Positions 1-8,068 of a stretch of DNA of 64,000 nt are shown piece by piece. The translations under genes were made by a program, and so were the position numbers. The notes under the pieces are model-generated. The model did not search any database, was not told the DNA's origin, and worked only from the letters and a program-made list of their open reading frames with translations. Numbering within the stretch: position 1 is the first letter of the stretch; the number at the start of each line of letters is the position of its first letter. The stretch spans positions 4,602,501 through 4,666,500 of the forward strand of contig NZ_CP150304.1 of the NCBI RefSeq assembly GCF_037992945.1, read 5' to 3'. Source of the stretch: Peribacillus sp. FSL E2-0218. GTDB taxonomy: Bacteria; Bacillota; Bacilli; Bacillales; DSM-1321.

Positions 1-639
1 CCAATCGGCAGCCGGATATGGCGCCAGCGGCTCCCCCTTGAAAATCACATATAGGAACAATGTGACCGCACTGATAGCATAGACGACAAATGTATATGTT
101 ATAGAAGATATGCGTTTTCTAACATTTTGTCCAAATAGTAAATAACCCGTTACAAGCGCACAGGCGATAAGCGAAAGAATGTCACCCCAAAGCGCCATGC
201 CGCTTATTCTCAAATCACCCCAGCTGATGATGAGACTGCCGGCTATCGCAATGATGCCGCTCAATATCGCCTTCATTGAGAATCTTTCTTTAAAAAAGAA
301 GTATGCCCCCACAAAAGCGAATAAGGGCTGTAGGGTGACAAGCACCGTGGAGCTCGCGACCGACGTGTAATTGAGTGATTCGAACCATAAAATAAAATGA
401 AATGCCAGGAACACCCCTGACGCAATCGAATACAGCCAGTCCTTTTTCTCAATGAATGCCAGCTCATGGCGATATTTCATCAAGAAAACAGGCAGCATGA
501 ACAGAACGGTAAATAATAAACGGTAAAATGCTATAACACCCGATGGAGCAGTCGCTAATTTCACCAGGATGGCAGAAAACGAAACAGATGCCACCCCGAT
601 CGCCAACGCTGCATAGGGATTGATCTTTGGCATTTGCAT
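1..639 (-). CDS. EamA/DMT-family transporter, 3' part missing
   Basis: The first 213 codons of a drug/metabolite-type (EamA) inner-membrane transporter are present; the rest lies beyond the window start. The reading frame begins MQMPKINPYAALAIG and is open to base 1. It is strongly hydrophobic, with about six alternating membrane helices and the typical EamA pattern: a helix pair ending near FYRLLF, then an STVLVTLQPLFAF stretch close to the end of the first repeat. The start is the ATG at 639, with AGGAGG 7 nt upstream. Substrate cannot be inferred; family members export amino acids or other metabolites. It is transcribed divergently from the MgtC-like gene. Confidence 0.85.
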   Translation of the reverse strand, partial: MQMPKINPYAALAIGVASVSFSAILVKLATAPSGVIAFYRLLFTVLFMLPVFLMKYRHELAFIEKKDWLYSIASGVFLAFHFILWFESLNYTSVASSTVLVTLQPLFAFVGAYFFFKERFSMKAILSGIIAIAGSLIISWGDLRISGMALWGDILSLIACALVTGYLLFGQNVRKRISSITYTFVVYAISAVTLFLYVIFKGEPLAPYPAADW

Positions 640-794
640 ACACGTTCCTCCTTTCAATTTGGATTATCTCTCGATGAACTCTATTCTACTATGTTAAAAT
701 CAGGGGAGTAAGCTTTTTTGAAAAAAGGGTATATGGAAACAGGTGGAACAACTGATCTTATTCTTCGATAATAGTTCGGAAGTGGTGAAACTAC

Positions 795-1502
795 ATGGAA
801 TGGACATTCGATCCTCAATCAGAACTGCAAATCCTTATCAAATTGGGGATTTCAGCTCTCCTTGGACTCATTATCGGGCTTGAGCGAGAAATGAAACGGA
901 AGCCTGTTGGCTTAAAAACAAGCCTGGTCATTTCCATCGTCAGCTGTTTACTGACGATCGTTTCCATGGAATCCGCCTATAAGTTCCCCGGGAGTGACCA
1001 CGTAAACATTACGATGGACCCTTTGCGGCTCGCCGCACAGATAGTATCCGGGGTCGGTTTCATCGGGGCAGGCGTCATTCTCCGCCGAGACAATAACAGC
1101 ATATCCGGGTTAACGACCGCAGCCATCATTTGGGGAGCGGCCGGTATCGGGATTGCCGTTGGAGCCGGATTCTTTCTTGAAGCGATTGCCGGTGTCATCC
1201 TATTGATCATCAGCGTTGAATTGGTTCCTGCGATCGTCACTTGGCTCGGACCGATGAAATTACGGCAAAAGGAAATCTTCCTGCAGCTAGTGGTGCAAAA
1301 TAAAGAAGACATTGCCGTCGTCCTGAAAAAAATCAAAGACGAAAAGATATTCATAAAAAACCTGAGAATCAAGGATGTTGCGGAAGGCCACCACCTTTTG
1401 ACGCTCAAGGTTTTGGTCGACAATAAAGTCAGGACCTCGGATGTATATTATACCGTCTCCACCCTTAAGGAAATAGCGCGGGTAGAAATCGAAAATGCGT
1501 AA
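795..1502 (+). CDS. MgtC/SapB family membrane protein
   Basis: This 235-residue protein has an N-terminal membrane domain of about five helices (residues 8-155) and a soluble ACT-like C-terminal tail (about 160-235). The MgtC signature is visible: an arginine/glutamate-bounded first helix (GLERE near residue 30) and GVGFIGAGVILR around residues 85-96. MgtC/SapB proteins are linked in other bacteria to growth at low magnesium and to inhibition of ATP synthase in pathogens; the Bacillus role is not established. It stands alone between a divergent EamA gene and its own terminator. Confidence 0.9.
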   Translation: MEWTFDPQSELQILIKLGISALLGLIIGLEREMKRKPVGLKTSLVISIVSCLLTIVSMESAYKFPGSDHVNITMDPLRLAAQIVSGVGFIGAGVILRRDNNSISGLTTAAIIWGAAGIGIAVGAGFFLEAIAGVILLIISVELVPAIVTWLGPMKLRQKEIFLQLVVQNKEDIAVVLKKIKDEKIFIKNLRIKDVAEGHHLLTLKVLVDNKVRTSDVYYTVSTLKEIARVEIENA

Positions 1503-1516
1503 TGTATAGTAATAAA

Positions 1517-1555
1517 AAAAGGGAGTCGAAATCAACAGATTTCGACCCCTTTTTA
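1517..1555 (+). terminator. Terminator of the MgtC-like gene
   Basis: A 9-bp stem GTCGAAATC / GATTTCGAC with an AACA loop is followed by CCCCTTTTTATAT, 15 nt after the stop codon. Confidence 0.85.
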
Positions 1556-1834
1556 TATATCCAGGTAACAACCACACCGTTCAGCTTTATAACTATGAAA
1601 ATGGTGTTTCAATTTCGGGAAACGGCCTTTAAAATCAAGAAAAACTGCAACACATTTGTTAGTCTCTCAAAAAAATCGGGGTGCAGTTCACTTTGTGGTG
1701 ATCCCCCCGTTAGCCATCATGGAAGATTCACTCCTTTTTTATTAGCCGCTATCGTACTCTTCCTATTTACTTCGCACCCTGATTTGCTGTGATTTCCACT
1801 ATCGGCTCAAATAGGCCTTTTCCTTCGTTCTTGT
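1556..1834. other. Intergenic stretch without a recognisable gene
   Basis: Between the terminator at 1555 and the weak ORF ending at 1835 I see no gene with a plausible start and no strong hairpin. The only long frame here is the read-through of the terminator region. Confidence 0.6.
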
Positions 1835-1990
1835 TTAAGCAATATGGCCAGGTGCTTTGCTTTTCTTTGATTGTGGATAAGCCCCCTGCAGTATTCCTTG
1901 AGTTAACCAGGATCCGAAAAGACCTGCACCTGCATAATCCTCATAAACCGCCGTGAAAGGGCTAACATTATGATACAATTGCAATTGCAT
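1835..1990 (-). pseudogene. Possible 51-codon ORF or gene remnant
   Basis: An open frame on the minus strand runs from ATG at 1990 to a TAA at 1835. The peptide has a glycine/aromatic-rich middle (YAGAGLFGSWLTQGILQG) and a basic tail ending KAPGHIA. The frame stays open upstream of the ATG into the neighbouring oxidoreductase region. No convincing ribosome site precedes the ATG. It could be a small protein, the 3' end of a decayed gene, or chance. I do not recognise a family. Confidence 0.2.
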
Positions 1991-2027
1991 CGCAGTTATA
2001 ATCAAAAATCTCTTTAGGTAAGGAGCG

Positions 2028-3026
2028 ATGAAAGTGAAAAAAGCGAATCTCTGTTTTATTGGTGCTGGATTTCATGCATCTACTAATATTTATCCTTCCG
2101 CTATCGAAGCAGGTGCAGCCATACAGGCTGTCGCCACAAGGAATATTGAGCGCTCTAAAGCTGCCCTTCAGCGTTTCGGAAGCGAAGGGACACCCTATGA
2201 AGACTATAAAAAAATGCTGCAATCCGAAGAGTGTGACGGTGTTGTTGTAGTCGCTCAGCCAGAAGATCAACCTTCTCTCGTGATGGATTGTATCAAGGCT
2301 GGAAAGAATGTATTTGTGGATAAACCTCTAGGAATGAGTGCTGACGAAGCTGCCGAAATTGCAGATGCTGCTGATGAAGCTGGAGTGACGGTAATGGTAG
2401 GGTTTATGAAACGTTTTGCTCCTTGTTATACTAAGTTAAAAGAAATTATCGAAAATGGCAGTCTAGGAAATGCCCGTTCGTTTCAAGCAAGGTTTGCAGC
2501 AGACAGCACCCCATTTTGCAAAGATGATGAACAGTTCATTAAGTTTGCTGCCATACATATCGTTGATTTAGTACGCCACCTATTCGGAGAAGCTATATAC
2601 GTATCAGGTTTTAAGAATAGTGATAATGAGTTCATTTCTCAAACCATCTCACTAAAGTTTGAAAATGGTGTTGTCGGCAGCCTTTACTTTACTGGAATGA
2701 CCGCTTGGTCTCGCGAAAGTGAAAATATTCTTGTTACATTCGATAATGGATTTGCTTTTGCAGATGAAGTGAATTCACTTACTATCCATAAATCACAAAC
2801 ATTCAGTGATTTGCCATGGAAGTCTCTTGAAGAGGCTGACACTGTATTTACTCCATCTGCATCCCCTATGTCTGGAACTTACAGGGATCTTTATTTACGT
2901 GGCTTCGTTGGAGAAATGATTCATTTTATAGACTGTTGCAAAAATAAAAGAAAACCCACTTCCAATGGAACTGACAACGTTCATACAATGTCTCTTTGCG
3001 ACCGTATTTTGTCTGAGTTAATCTAA
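2028..3026 (+). CDS. Gfo/Idh/MocA-family NAD(P)-dependent oxidoreductase
   Basis: A 332-residue two-domain sugar or inositol dehydrogenase-type protein. The N-terminal Rossmann fold carries FIGAGFHAS at residues 10-18 and the family motif DKP at 98-100 (usually EKP), whose lysine is catalytic. The second domain has the conserved histidine/aspartate region HIVDL near 177-181. The start follows AGGAG by only 2-3 nt, so the ribosome site is tight, but no better start exists. The substrate is not evident and the gene is not in an operon. No U-tailed terminator follows; a large hairpin lies about 100 nt downstream. Confidence 0.88.
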   Translation: MKVKKANLCFIGAGFHASTNIYPSAIEAGAAIQAVATRNIERSKAALQRFGSEGTPYEDYKKMLQSEECDGVVVVAQPEDQPSLVMDCIKAGKNVFVDKPLGMSADEAAEIADAADEAGVTVMVGFMKRFAPCYTKLKEIIENGSLGNARSFQARFAADSTPFCKDDEQFIKFAAIHIVDLVRHLFGEAIYVSGFKNSDNEFISQTISLKFENGVVGSLYFTGMTAWSRESENILVTFDNGFAFADEVNSLTIHKSQTFSDLPWKSLEEADTVFTPSASPMSGTYRDLYLRGFVGEMIHFIDCCKNKRKPTSNGTDNVHTMSLCDRILSELI

Positions 3027-3421
3027 GCATTCTACAGCCATTTCCTTAGATATATACAAATCCTAGAGGAATATTCTAAATTGAGAAGTTACATATCATA
3101 CGTTTTAGCTTTAGGCGCGCGGTACGTGAGCCTTCCTGGCGCTTGCGCCTGCAGGGTCTCACGTGGACGTGCATTTCCTAAACGAGAAGTTAATTGGTAA
3201 ACAAGACCGACCTGCCGCCATATTTTTCATAATAAAGCCTCCTTACCTTGTTTCTATCAATATAAGGATAAGTAACGGGCCAACGTTGGCATCGACTCTA
3301 TTCATTTCAACGTATTCCATTTGAACCGTTTACCTGCCCTCAAACATTTTTTTAAAAAAACTTTCATTCTTATATTGACTTTTCCTGAAAATCCGCTAAA
3401 ATAATTATTGTACCTTAACCC
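3027..3421. other. Intergenic region between the oxidoreductase gene and the tRNA
   Basis: No ORF with a ribosome site is visible. It contains the hairpin at 3124-3164. Close to the tRNA, TTGACT (about 3376) and TAAAAT (about 3398) form a plausible tRNA promoter. Confidence 0.5.
3124..3164. repeat. Long imperfect hairpin (REP-like element)
   Basis: The outer arms ACGTGAG / CTCACGT enclose GC-rich inner arms (GGCGC / GCGCC) in otherwise AT-rich intergenic DNA. There is no U-tract on either side, so it is not a standard terminator. It could be a dispersed palindromic repeat. Confidence 0.45.
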
Positions 3422-3494
3422 GGGGCATTAGCTCAGCTGGGAGAGCGCTACGCTGGCAGCGTAGAGGTCAGCGGTTCGATCCCGCTATGCTCCA
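3422..3494 (+). tRNA. tRNA-Ala (anticodon GGC)
   Basis: The 73-nt cloverleaf has acceptor arms GGGGCAT / ATGCTCC (one G-U pair), a D arm starting TAGCTCAGCTGGG, an anticodon stem CTACG / CGTAG with loop CTGGCAG (anticodon GGC), and a T arm with GGTTCGATCC. The discriminator base is A and CCA is not encoded. It is a single gene rather than part of an rRNA-linked cluster. Confidence 0.96.
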
Positions 3495-3497
3495 TAC

Positions 3498-3529
3498 TTA
3501 AAAAACCCTTGATATTCAAGGGTTTTTTT
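3498..3529 (+). terminator. Terminator of tRNA-Ala
   Basis: The stem AAACCCTTGA / TCAAGGGTTT is followed by a run of T, immediately after the tRNA. Confidence 0.9.
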
Positions 3530-3718
3530 CTGTTCATTTACCACTGAGTACCCGAAAAAAGTCGCTGCGGGAACGTGAAGCGATGCCAGTAACTCTTAGA
3601 ATCAAGTAGAAAGCGACTGGAGTCAAATGGCGTTACCTCTTTCTCTCATTTTCCATAATCGTAATCCCTTATCGATAATAACATTACAATAAGAATGATA
3701 GCTCAAGATTATATGAGC

Positions 3719-3937
3719 TTAATGATTATGAGCAAATTCAACTTTAAAAAGTTTATCTACCCAGACTCTAGCTGGATAATGCATGACGAATTCCGGGTCA
3801 CTATCCATTAATTTATTATAGGCGGTATTCTGTAGGCGATCCCCTGCTTCCCTCTCCGAAATGTTCGCCCTTCTTTGAACCTCTTGTACAACTCGGGACG
3901 TATATCTAAGCTTCAACATGTCCTGGTTTACCTTCAT
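3719..3937 (-). CDS. Conserved-looking hypothetical protein, 72 aa
   Basis: A small soluble, helical protein of 72 residues with no signal peptide or membrane helix. The N-terminal half is basic and resembles a short DNA-binding or regulatory helix bundle (RVVQEVQRRANISEREAGD), but no family could be assigned. The start is the ATG at 3937; a weak GGTGGTGT ribosome site lies about 8 nt upstream. It sits alone, convergent with the tRNA. Confidence 0.6.
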   Translation of the reverse strand: MKVNQDMLKLRYTSRVVQEVQRRANISEREAGDRLQNTAYNKLMDSDPEFVMHYPARVWVDKLFKVEFAHNH

Positions 3938-4071
3938 TTTTTCAACACCACCTTGCTATAATGATATATTTTGAAGCTTCAGGAACCGAAAGCTGGTCAT
4001 CTCTTCTTTCAAAGTGTTCAAACGAAGTGCAGCTTTTCCCCGGTATTTCGTCGAATGTTACCTCCATGAAC

Positions 4072-4100
4072 AAAAAACCTACCCTGTTTAAGGAGTAGGC
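4072..4100 (-). terminator. Terminator of the aminotransferase gene
   Basis: The stem CCTAC / GTAGG is followed by TTTTTTG on the minus strand. It overlaps the last codons (Pro-Thr-Pro-stop) of the gene. Confidence 0.7.
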
Positions 4101-5350
4101 GCATTCGTATCATTTACTTCGCGATCTGGCAGTCCGTTAAGAAAAGGTGCGATCACCCTTCCCAGTCTTTGTATTCCATCGATTATTTCTTTCTCATTGG
4201 CATAACTGAAGGAGAGCCGCAGAAACTCGGTTCCATCACTTTGATTCACGAAGAAGTATTTACCCGGAACATATGAAACCCCCTCAGCCAGAGCCTGTGG
4301 TAATAATTCAGACGTATCAACGCCGGGAATCCTCACCCATACAAAATAACCGCCAGCTGGCACATACCAGGAAACGGGGTCAGGAAGAAATTGTTCCATC
4401 GCACGGAGTAACACGGCACATTTGGCACGATACACATCCTTTAGAAGGTGCAGCCGTTTCTCGAAATTCGTATTTTCCAGGTAGACAGCCATTGTACTTT
4501 GTGAAAATGGATGATCTAAATCTTTTTTAAACCACTCTGATGCCTTGATGAACTCACTATCTCCCGCTATCCAGCCAATCCTCATTCCAGGCGCCACCAC
4601 CTTGGATAATGAACCAACGTGGAGGACGCGGCCGCATTCATCAAAGGATTTTATGGGCGGAGGATTTTTATCGAAGGATAACTCCCCGTACGCATCATCC
4701 TCAAGTATGAGGAAATCGAACTCGCTGGAAAGTTCCAATAAATGTTTCCGGCGCTTAGTGCTCGTCGTCGTCCCGGTTGGATTTTGATAGGTTGGGATGG
4801 TATATAGAAAACGCGGGAGAGTCAGACCGCTACGTTTCCTTTCAACCAGCATTTCCTTCAATCGGTCCGTTCGGATTCCTTGCTCATCTATAGGGATACT
4901 TATGATCTGCTTCGTATAGTTTTGAAAAATCTCCAAAGCCTCCATATAGGTGGGAGATTCTACAGCTACGACCGCTTGATCATCGAGGAGAATGCGGGCA
5001 ATCAGATCGATTGCCTGACAAGCACCTGAAGTAATCAAAAGCTGTTCCTCCACAACGAAAACTCCACGCTCTGCCAGCCTTCTCTGGATTTGCTGTTTTA
5101 ATCTCGTTACTCTCGGGCTTCCGAGATAATGAAGAGGCAAATCGTGCTCTTCATCGAGAAGTCTGGCTACCGCTGCTTTAATCTCCTCGGCAGGAATCAA
5201 GGCTGGATCCGGATAACCTGAACTCAAGCGAATGCAACCATCCGGCAAATTCGGCATCCAGGCACCAGGCGGATCATTCTTAAATGCCGCTTTACTATTT
5301 TCCGAAAAATAAGATCCAACCTTCACTTCGGCCACACAACCTTCCGTCAA
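4088..5350 (-). CDS. PLP-dependent aminotransferase, class I/II (2-aminoadipate/MocR-domain type)
   Basis: A 420-residue fold-type I aminotransferase. Visible landmarks are SGYPDP near residue 44, the NPTG loop at 190-193, the EDDAYGE segment at 217-223 (the aspartate that binds the PLP ring nitrogen), and SLSK with the probable PLP lysine at K250. It resembles the aminotransferase half of MocR/GabR-type proteins, but no N-terminal winged helix is encoded, so it is more likely a free enzyme acting on an amino or keto acid. The start is uncertain: the frame opens at TTG (5350), and GTG at 5335, preceded by GGAAGG, is a good alternative. Confidence 0.85.
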   Translation of the reverse strand: MTEGCVAEVKVGSYFSENSKAAFKNDPPGAWMPNLPDGCIRLSSGYPDPALIPAEEIKAAVARLLDEEHDLPLHYLGSPRVTRLKQQIQRRLAERGVFVVEEQLLITSGACQAIDLIARILLDDQAVVAVESPTYMEALEIFQNYTKQIISIPIDEQGIRTDRLKEMLVERKRSGLTLPRFLYTIPTYQNPTGTTTSTKRRKHLLELSSEFDFLILEDDAYGELSFDKNPPPIKSFDECGRVLHVGSLSKVVAPGMRIGWIAGDSEFIKASEWFKKDLDHPFSQSTMAVYLENTNFEKRLHLLKDVYRAKCAVLLRAMEQFLPDPVSWYVPAGGYFVWVRIPGVDTSELLPQALAEGVSYVPGKYFFVNQSDGTEFLRLSFSYANEKEIIDGIQRLGRVIAPFLNGLPDREVNDTNAPTP

Positions 5351-5450
5351 TTTGAATAGATTACTACTTTCTTCAACATTTTGCGGATAACCATCCGTTT
5401 TACATCATCTCCGCTTATGGAGACAGCAACGCCTTTTTCATATTGCAAAA

Positions 5451-5482
5451 ATAAAGGAAGGCAGTTCATCCGCCTTCCTTCA
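5451..5482 (-). terminator. Terminator downstream of the VOC gene
   Basis: The stem GGAAGGC / GCCTTCC has a loop of about 9 nt and a TTTATTTTT tail on the minus strand. Confidence 0.8.
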
Positions 5483-5526
5483 CCTTTTACGAACCGCTTC
5501 CTGTCACCTATCACCAATTATCGGAT

Positions 5527-5922
5527 CTATTTTGCATTCAAATCGGGTTGATGGATTCCGAATATATTGCCCTCGGTATCCGTATAGTATCCTTGCCATG
5601 CCATTCCAGGAAGGGCATATTTAGGCATCGACACTTGGCCGCCACCCGCAATGATCTTCGCTTCCGTTGCATCATAATTTTCCACACCCATTGTACATGC
5701 AAATGCATTTAACGCTTGATTCGTTTCCGGTGGAGCCGTTTGACGCTGCATCAGGGCTCCATTGACCCCAGGCTCGTTTTCATCGCCAGTGACAGCTCCA
5801 AAGTAGGGCATTCCTGCATAGTCACTCCAATCCTGAAAGGACCATCCGAATACCTCTCCATAGAACTTCTTTGCACGTTCCATATCATTCACATGAATTT
5901 CGAAATGAACTAACCTTCCCAT
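5527..5922 (-). CDS. VOC-family protein (glyoxalase/dioxygenase superfamily)
   Basis: A 131-residue protein with two beta-alpha-beta-beta-beta halves typical of the vicinal oxygen chelate fold. The first half begins LVHFEIHVNDMERAKKFYGEVFGW; the second ends YYTDTEGNIFGIHQ. A metal-ligand-type histidine lies near the start (HFEIH) and a glutamate in TEGN. It is most like the two-domain-derived VOC proteins annotated as glyoxalase-like. The substrate is unknown. The ATG at 5922 follows GGAGGGG by a few bases. Confidence 0.85.
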   Translation of the reverse strand: MGRLVHFEIHVNDMERAKKFYGEVFGWSFQDWSDYAGMPYFGAVTGDENEPGVNGALMQRQTAPPETNQALNAFACTMGVENYDATEAKIIAGGGQVSMPKYALPGMAWQGYYTDTEGNIFGIHQPDLNAK

Positions 5923-5989
5923 GTTCCCCTCCTACTTTCACAAAAAATAATATGTCTTATTTATCATTATAATAGATATGTTAATAAAT

Positions 5990-6115
5990 TCAATTATCAG
6001 ATAAATATAATCTTTTATATATACGCCCATAGCTTTGGAGCAAGTCAGTTACCGGTTCATCGCTGATGCCCTGCCGTTTATGGTTGTATATTTCTTCCGC
6101 CTCCTCCGTGGCCAT
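5990..6115 (-). CDS. Possible small protein (41 aa from ATG, frame open further upstream)
   Basis: The minus-strand frame encodes an acidic, then basic, helical peptide (MATEEAEEIYNHKRQG at the start; YGRIYKRLYLSDN at the end). The frame remains open upstream to about 6187 with protein-like composition (KIWYTGDM precedes the ATG), but no ATG/GTG/TTG start with a good ribosome site is present there. It may be a gene that lost its start, or a short gene starting at 6115 with a poor GGTGA site. No family was recognised. Confidence 0.35.
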   Translation of the reverse strand: MATEEAEEIYNHKRQGISDEPVTDLLQSYGRIYKRLYLSDN

Positions 6116-6209
6116 GTCACCGGTATACCAAATCTTTGCGAAACTATGCGTATATTTTTGCGAAAGGTAGACGAGACTGCTAGTAAATAAAATCTAGGAG
6201 GTTATCAAA

Positions 6210-6440
6210 ATGTTCCGATTCGGGAAAGGAAAGCATCGCAGTAAGGTAGGCAAATTAATCGATAAGCATGGATATTCACAAGAGGAGTTTGTAAGTGCTT
6301 CTGGCATATCACGGAATACGATAAGCAGAATTTGCAGCGATCCGAAGTACGTGCCATCAGCCGGAGTATTAAAGAAAATGATGAAGGCCATTCGGAGTCT
6401 GGATCCCCATGCAAAGTCGGATGATTATTTTGATATTTAA
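6210..6440 (+). CDS. Small XRE/Cro-type helix-turn-helix regulator
   Basis: A 76-residue DNA-binding protein made almost entirely of one Cro/C1-type HTH (residues 14-68). The recognition helices read YSQEEFVSASGISRNTISRI, a classical HTH with S/G turns. It starts after a strong AGGAGG 8 nt upstream and is followed by its own terminator. No phage genes or antitoxin partner are adjacent. It probably controls a local or chromosomal target, which cannot be named from the sequence. Confidence 0.85.
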   Translation: MFRFGKGKHRSKVGKLIDKHGYSQEEFVSASGISRNTISRICSDPKYVPSAGVLKKMMKAIRSLDPHAKSDDYFDI

Positions 6441-6491
6441 GGATGAAGAAAACGCAGGCTCTGCAGTCCAATCCAGCTATACTCCATAACG

Positions 6492-6525
6492 AAAAAAACC
6501 CTGAAATCCATTCTAGGGTTTTTTG
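6492..6525 (+). terminator. Terminator of the XRE regulator gene
   Basis: The stem AAAAAACCCT / AGGGTTTTTT with a 12-nt loop has U-tracts suitable for both directions. Confidence 0.85.
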
Positions 6526-6610
6526 ATCTTTCATCCCATTAACATCGCAGCACATCTTCAAGCAGGTTTCCATTGTCGGTCCGGGACAAGTGCTTATGTA
6601 TCCGCCGCAG

Positions 6611-6775
6611 CTATTTCCGGCTGAACATTTTCTTAATGAATTTGACCATAGGTGTCATGATGGTTTCACGTAAATTCGTGAGGGTGTAGCCGATCAGCCC
6701 CATCAATATCAAAACCAATATTAACCCTATGATCAATCCGGTCGTTTCTCTAAGTTCTTCAAATACAGCAGCCAT
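6611..6775 (-). CDS. Small single-pass membrane protein, 54 aa
   Basis: A 54-residue peptide: an acidic N-terminus (MAAVFEELRETTG), one strongly hydrophobic helix (residues 13-33), then an amphipathic basic tail ending KKMFSRK. A strong ribosome site GGGGGAGG lies 6 nt before the ATG at 6775. It faces putB divergently. No named family was recognised. It is likely a genuine small membrane protein. Confidence 0.75.
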   Translation of the reverse strand: MAAVFEELRETTGLIIGLILVLILMGLIGYTLTNLRETIMTPMVKFIKKMFSRK

Positions 6776-7010
6776 TCCTTATCCTCCCCCGCTATCCGGT
6801 ATGACTTATTTTACCTCTTCATCTATTATAGATACCCATTCTTATTAAATATGGTTCATTATAACGTATTGGCTGAATATGGTCGAGTTGCCACTTCTAT
6901 CACCTCCCGAAAGCGTTTCACTTTACATGAAAATAAACAGCTTCCCCTTCACCAATAAAATGAAAACCCTTTCTTTTGTCCAAAACCGACAAATACGAGA
7001 CAGAATTATT

Positions 7011-7046
7011 GGTTTTTTCGAACATTGTGAATATTGTCGAAAAACC
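7011..7046. promoter_or_regulatory. Inverted repeat upstream of putB, candidate PutR operator
   Basis: The arms GGTTTTTTCGA (7011-7021) and TCGAAAAACC (7037-7046) are complementary apart from one extra T. The gap is 15 bp, and the repeat ends 45 bp before the putB start. In B. subtilis the PucR-type activator PutR binds dyads upstream of putB in response to proline. Assigning this dyad to PutR is inference. Confidence 0.5.
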
Positions 7047-7091
7047 GTAAGCTTAATTCATGAATACATCTTCTTAGGGGGTGCGCTTTAT

Positions 7092-8009
7092 ATGGAAGCC
7101 ATTACAAGGGACTTTTTCTTGTTTTTATCTAAAAATAACATGCTAAATAATATTGCCAAGAAACGCGGAGGAAGCTTCGCCGCCGGTAAGATCATTGGGG
7201 GAACGGATTTCCAAAGCTCGATTAAATTCATTAAACAGCTTAACGATAGTGGCTTATCGGTGACCGTCGACCATCTTGGGGAGTTCGTTGATTCAAAGGA
7301 AGTGACTCAGGAGCGGACGGCTGAATGCATCGAAACCATTGAGATGATCAGCAGGGAAAAGCTCGATTCACAAGTTTCCTTGAAGATGACTTCCCTAGGT
7401 CTCGATATCGATCATGCACTGGTCATCGAGAACATGACGAAAATTCTCGATACAGCTGAAAAGCATGGTGTCATGGTCACGATTGATATGGAGGATGAGG
7501 TTCGCTGTCAGGCAACCATCGATATTTTTAGGCAGTTCAAAGAAAAATACAACTGCATAAGTACTGTACTCCAAGCATACTTATTCCGCACAGAGAAAGA
7601 TTTGGATGACCTTGGTCAATATAAGCCATTTCTTCGTCTCGTTAAGGGTGCCTACAAGGAATCTCCCGAAGTGGCATTTCCCGAAAAGGCAGATGTGGAT
7701 GAAAACTATAAAAAGCTGATTAAACAAAGTCTGCTTAACGGCAATTACACAGCCATCGCTTCCCATGATGACAAAATCATCGAATATACAAAAGAGCTGG
7801 CGAAAAAGCACAATATCCCAAATACACAATTTGAATTTCAAATGCTTTACGGCATGAGAAACAAAACCCAGCACGAACTGGTCAAGCAAGGTTACAAGAT
7901 GCGTGTCTATGTTCCTTATGGCCTCGACTGGTATGGGTATTTCATGAGAAGGCTTGCTGAGCGGCCATCGAACATTTCCTTCGCTTTCAAAGGGATGGTC
8001 AGAAGCTAA
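7092..8009 (+). CDS. putB: Proline dehydrogenase
   Basis: FAD-dependent oxidation of L-proline to pyrroline-5-carboxylate, the first step of proline use. The 305-residue length matches the monofunctional Bacillus enzyme (about 300). The C-terminal PRODH signature RVYVPYGLDWYGYFMRRLAE and the barrel strands are present. A longer frame opens at 6879, but the ATG at 7092 is preferred: it follows TTAGGGGG by 10 nt, the family begins here, and the upstream part reads as non-coding and contains the dyad. It is followed closely by putC, putP and putR, the same order as in B. subtilis. Confidence 0.95.
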   Translation: MEAITRDFFLFLSKNNMLNNIAKKRGGSFAAGKIIGGTDFQSSIKFIKQLNDSGLSVTVDHLGEFVDSKEVTQERTAECIETIEMISREKLDSQVSLKMTSLGLDIDHALVIENMTKILDTAEKHGVMVTIDMEDEVRCQATIDIFRQFKEKYNCISTVLQAYLFRTEKDLDDLGQYKPFLRLVKGAYKESPEVAFPEKADVDENYKKLIKQSLLNGNYTAIASHDDKIIEYTKELAKKHNIPNTQFEFQMLYGMRNKTQHELVKQGYKMRVYVPYGLDWYGYFMRRLAERPSNISFAFKGMVRS

Positions 8010-8068
8010 ACGATACATCAATACATTTAAAACGCTTCAAAAAAATCCATGAAAAGGTGTGATCATCA

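Noticed and set aside
6210..6440. Prophage or toxin-antitoxin remnant suggested by the small XRE gene
   Set aside because: No phage, integrase or toxin gene is adjacent, and the flanks are ordinary metabolic genes.
6879..7091. N-terminal extension of proline dehydrogenase
   Set aside because: The family starts at 7092, a ribosome site lies there, and the extension contains the operator-like dyad.
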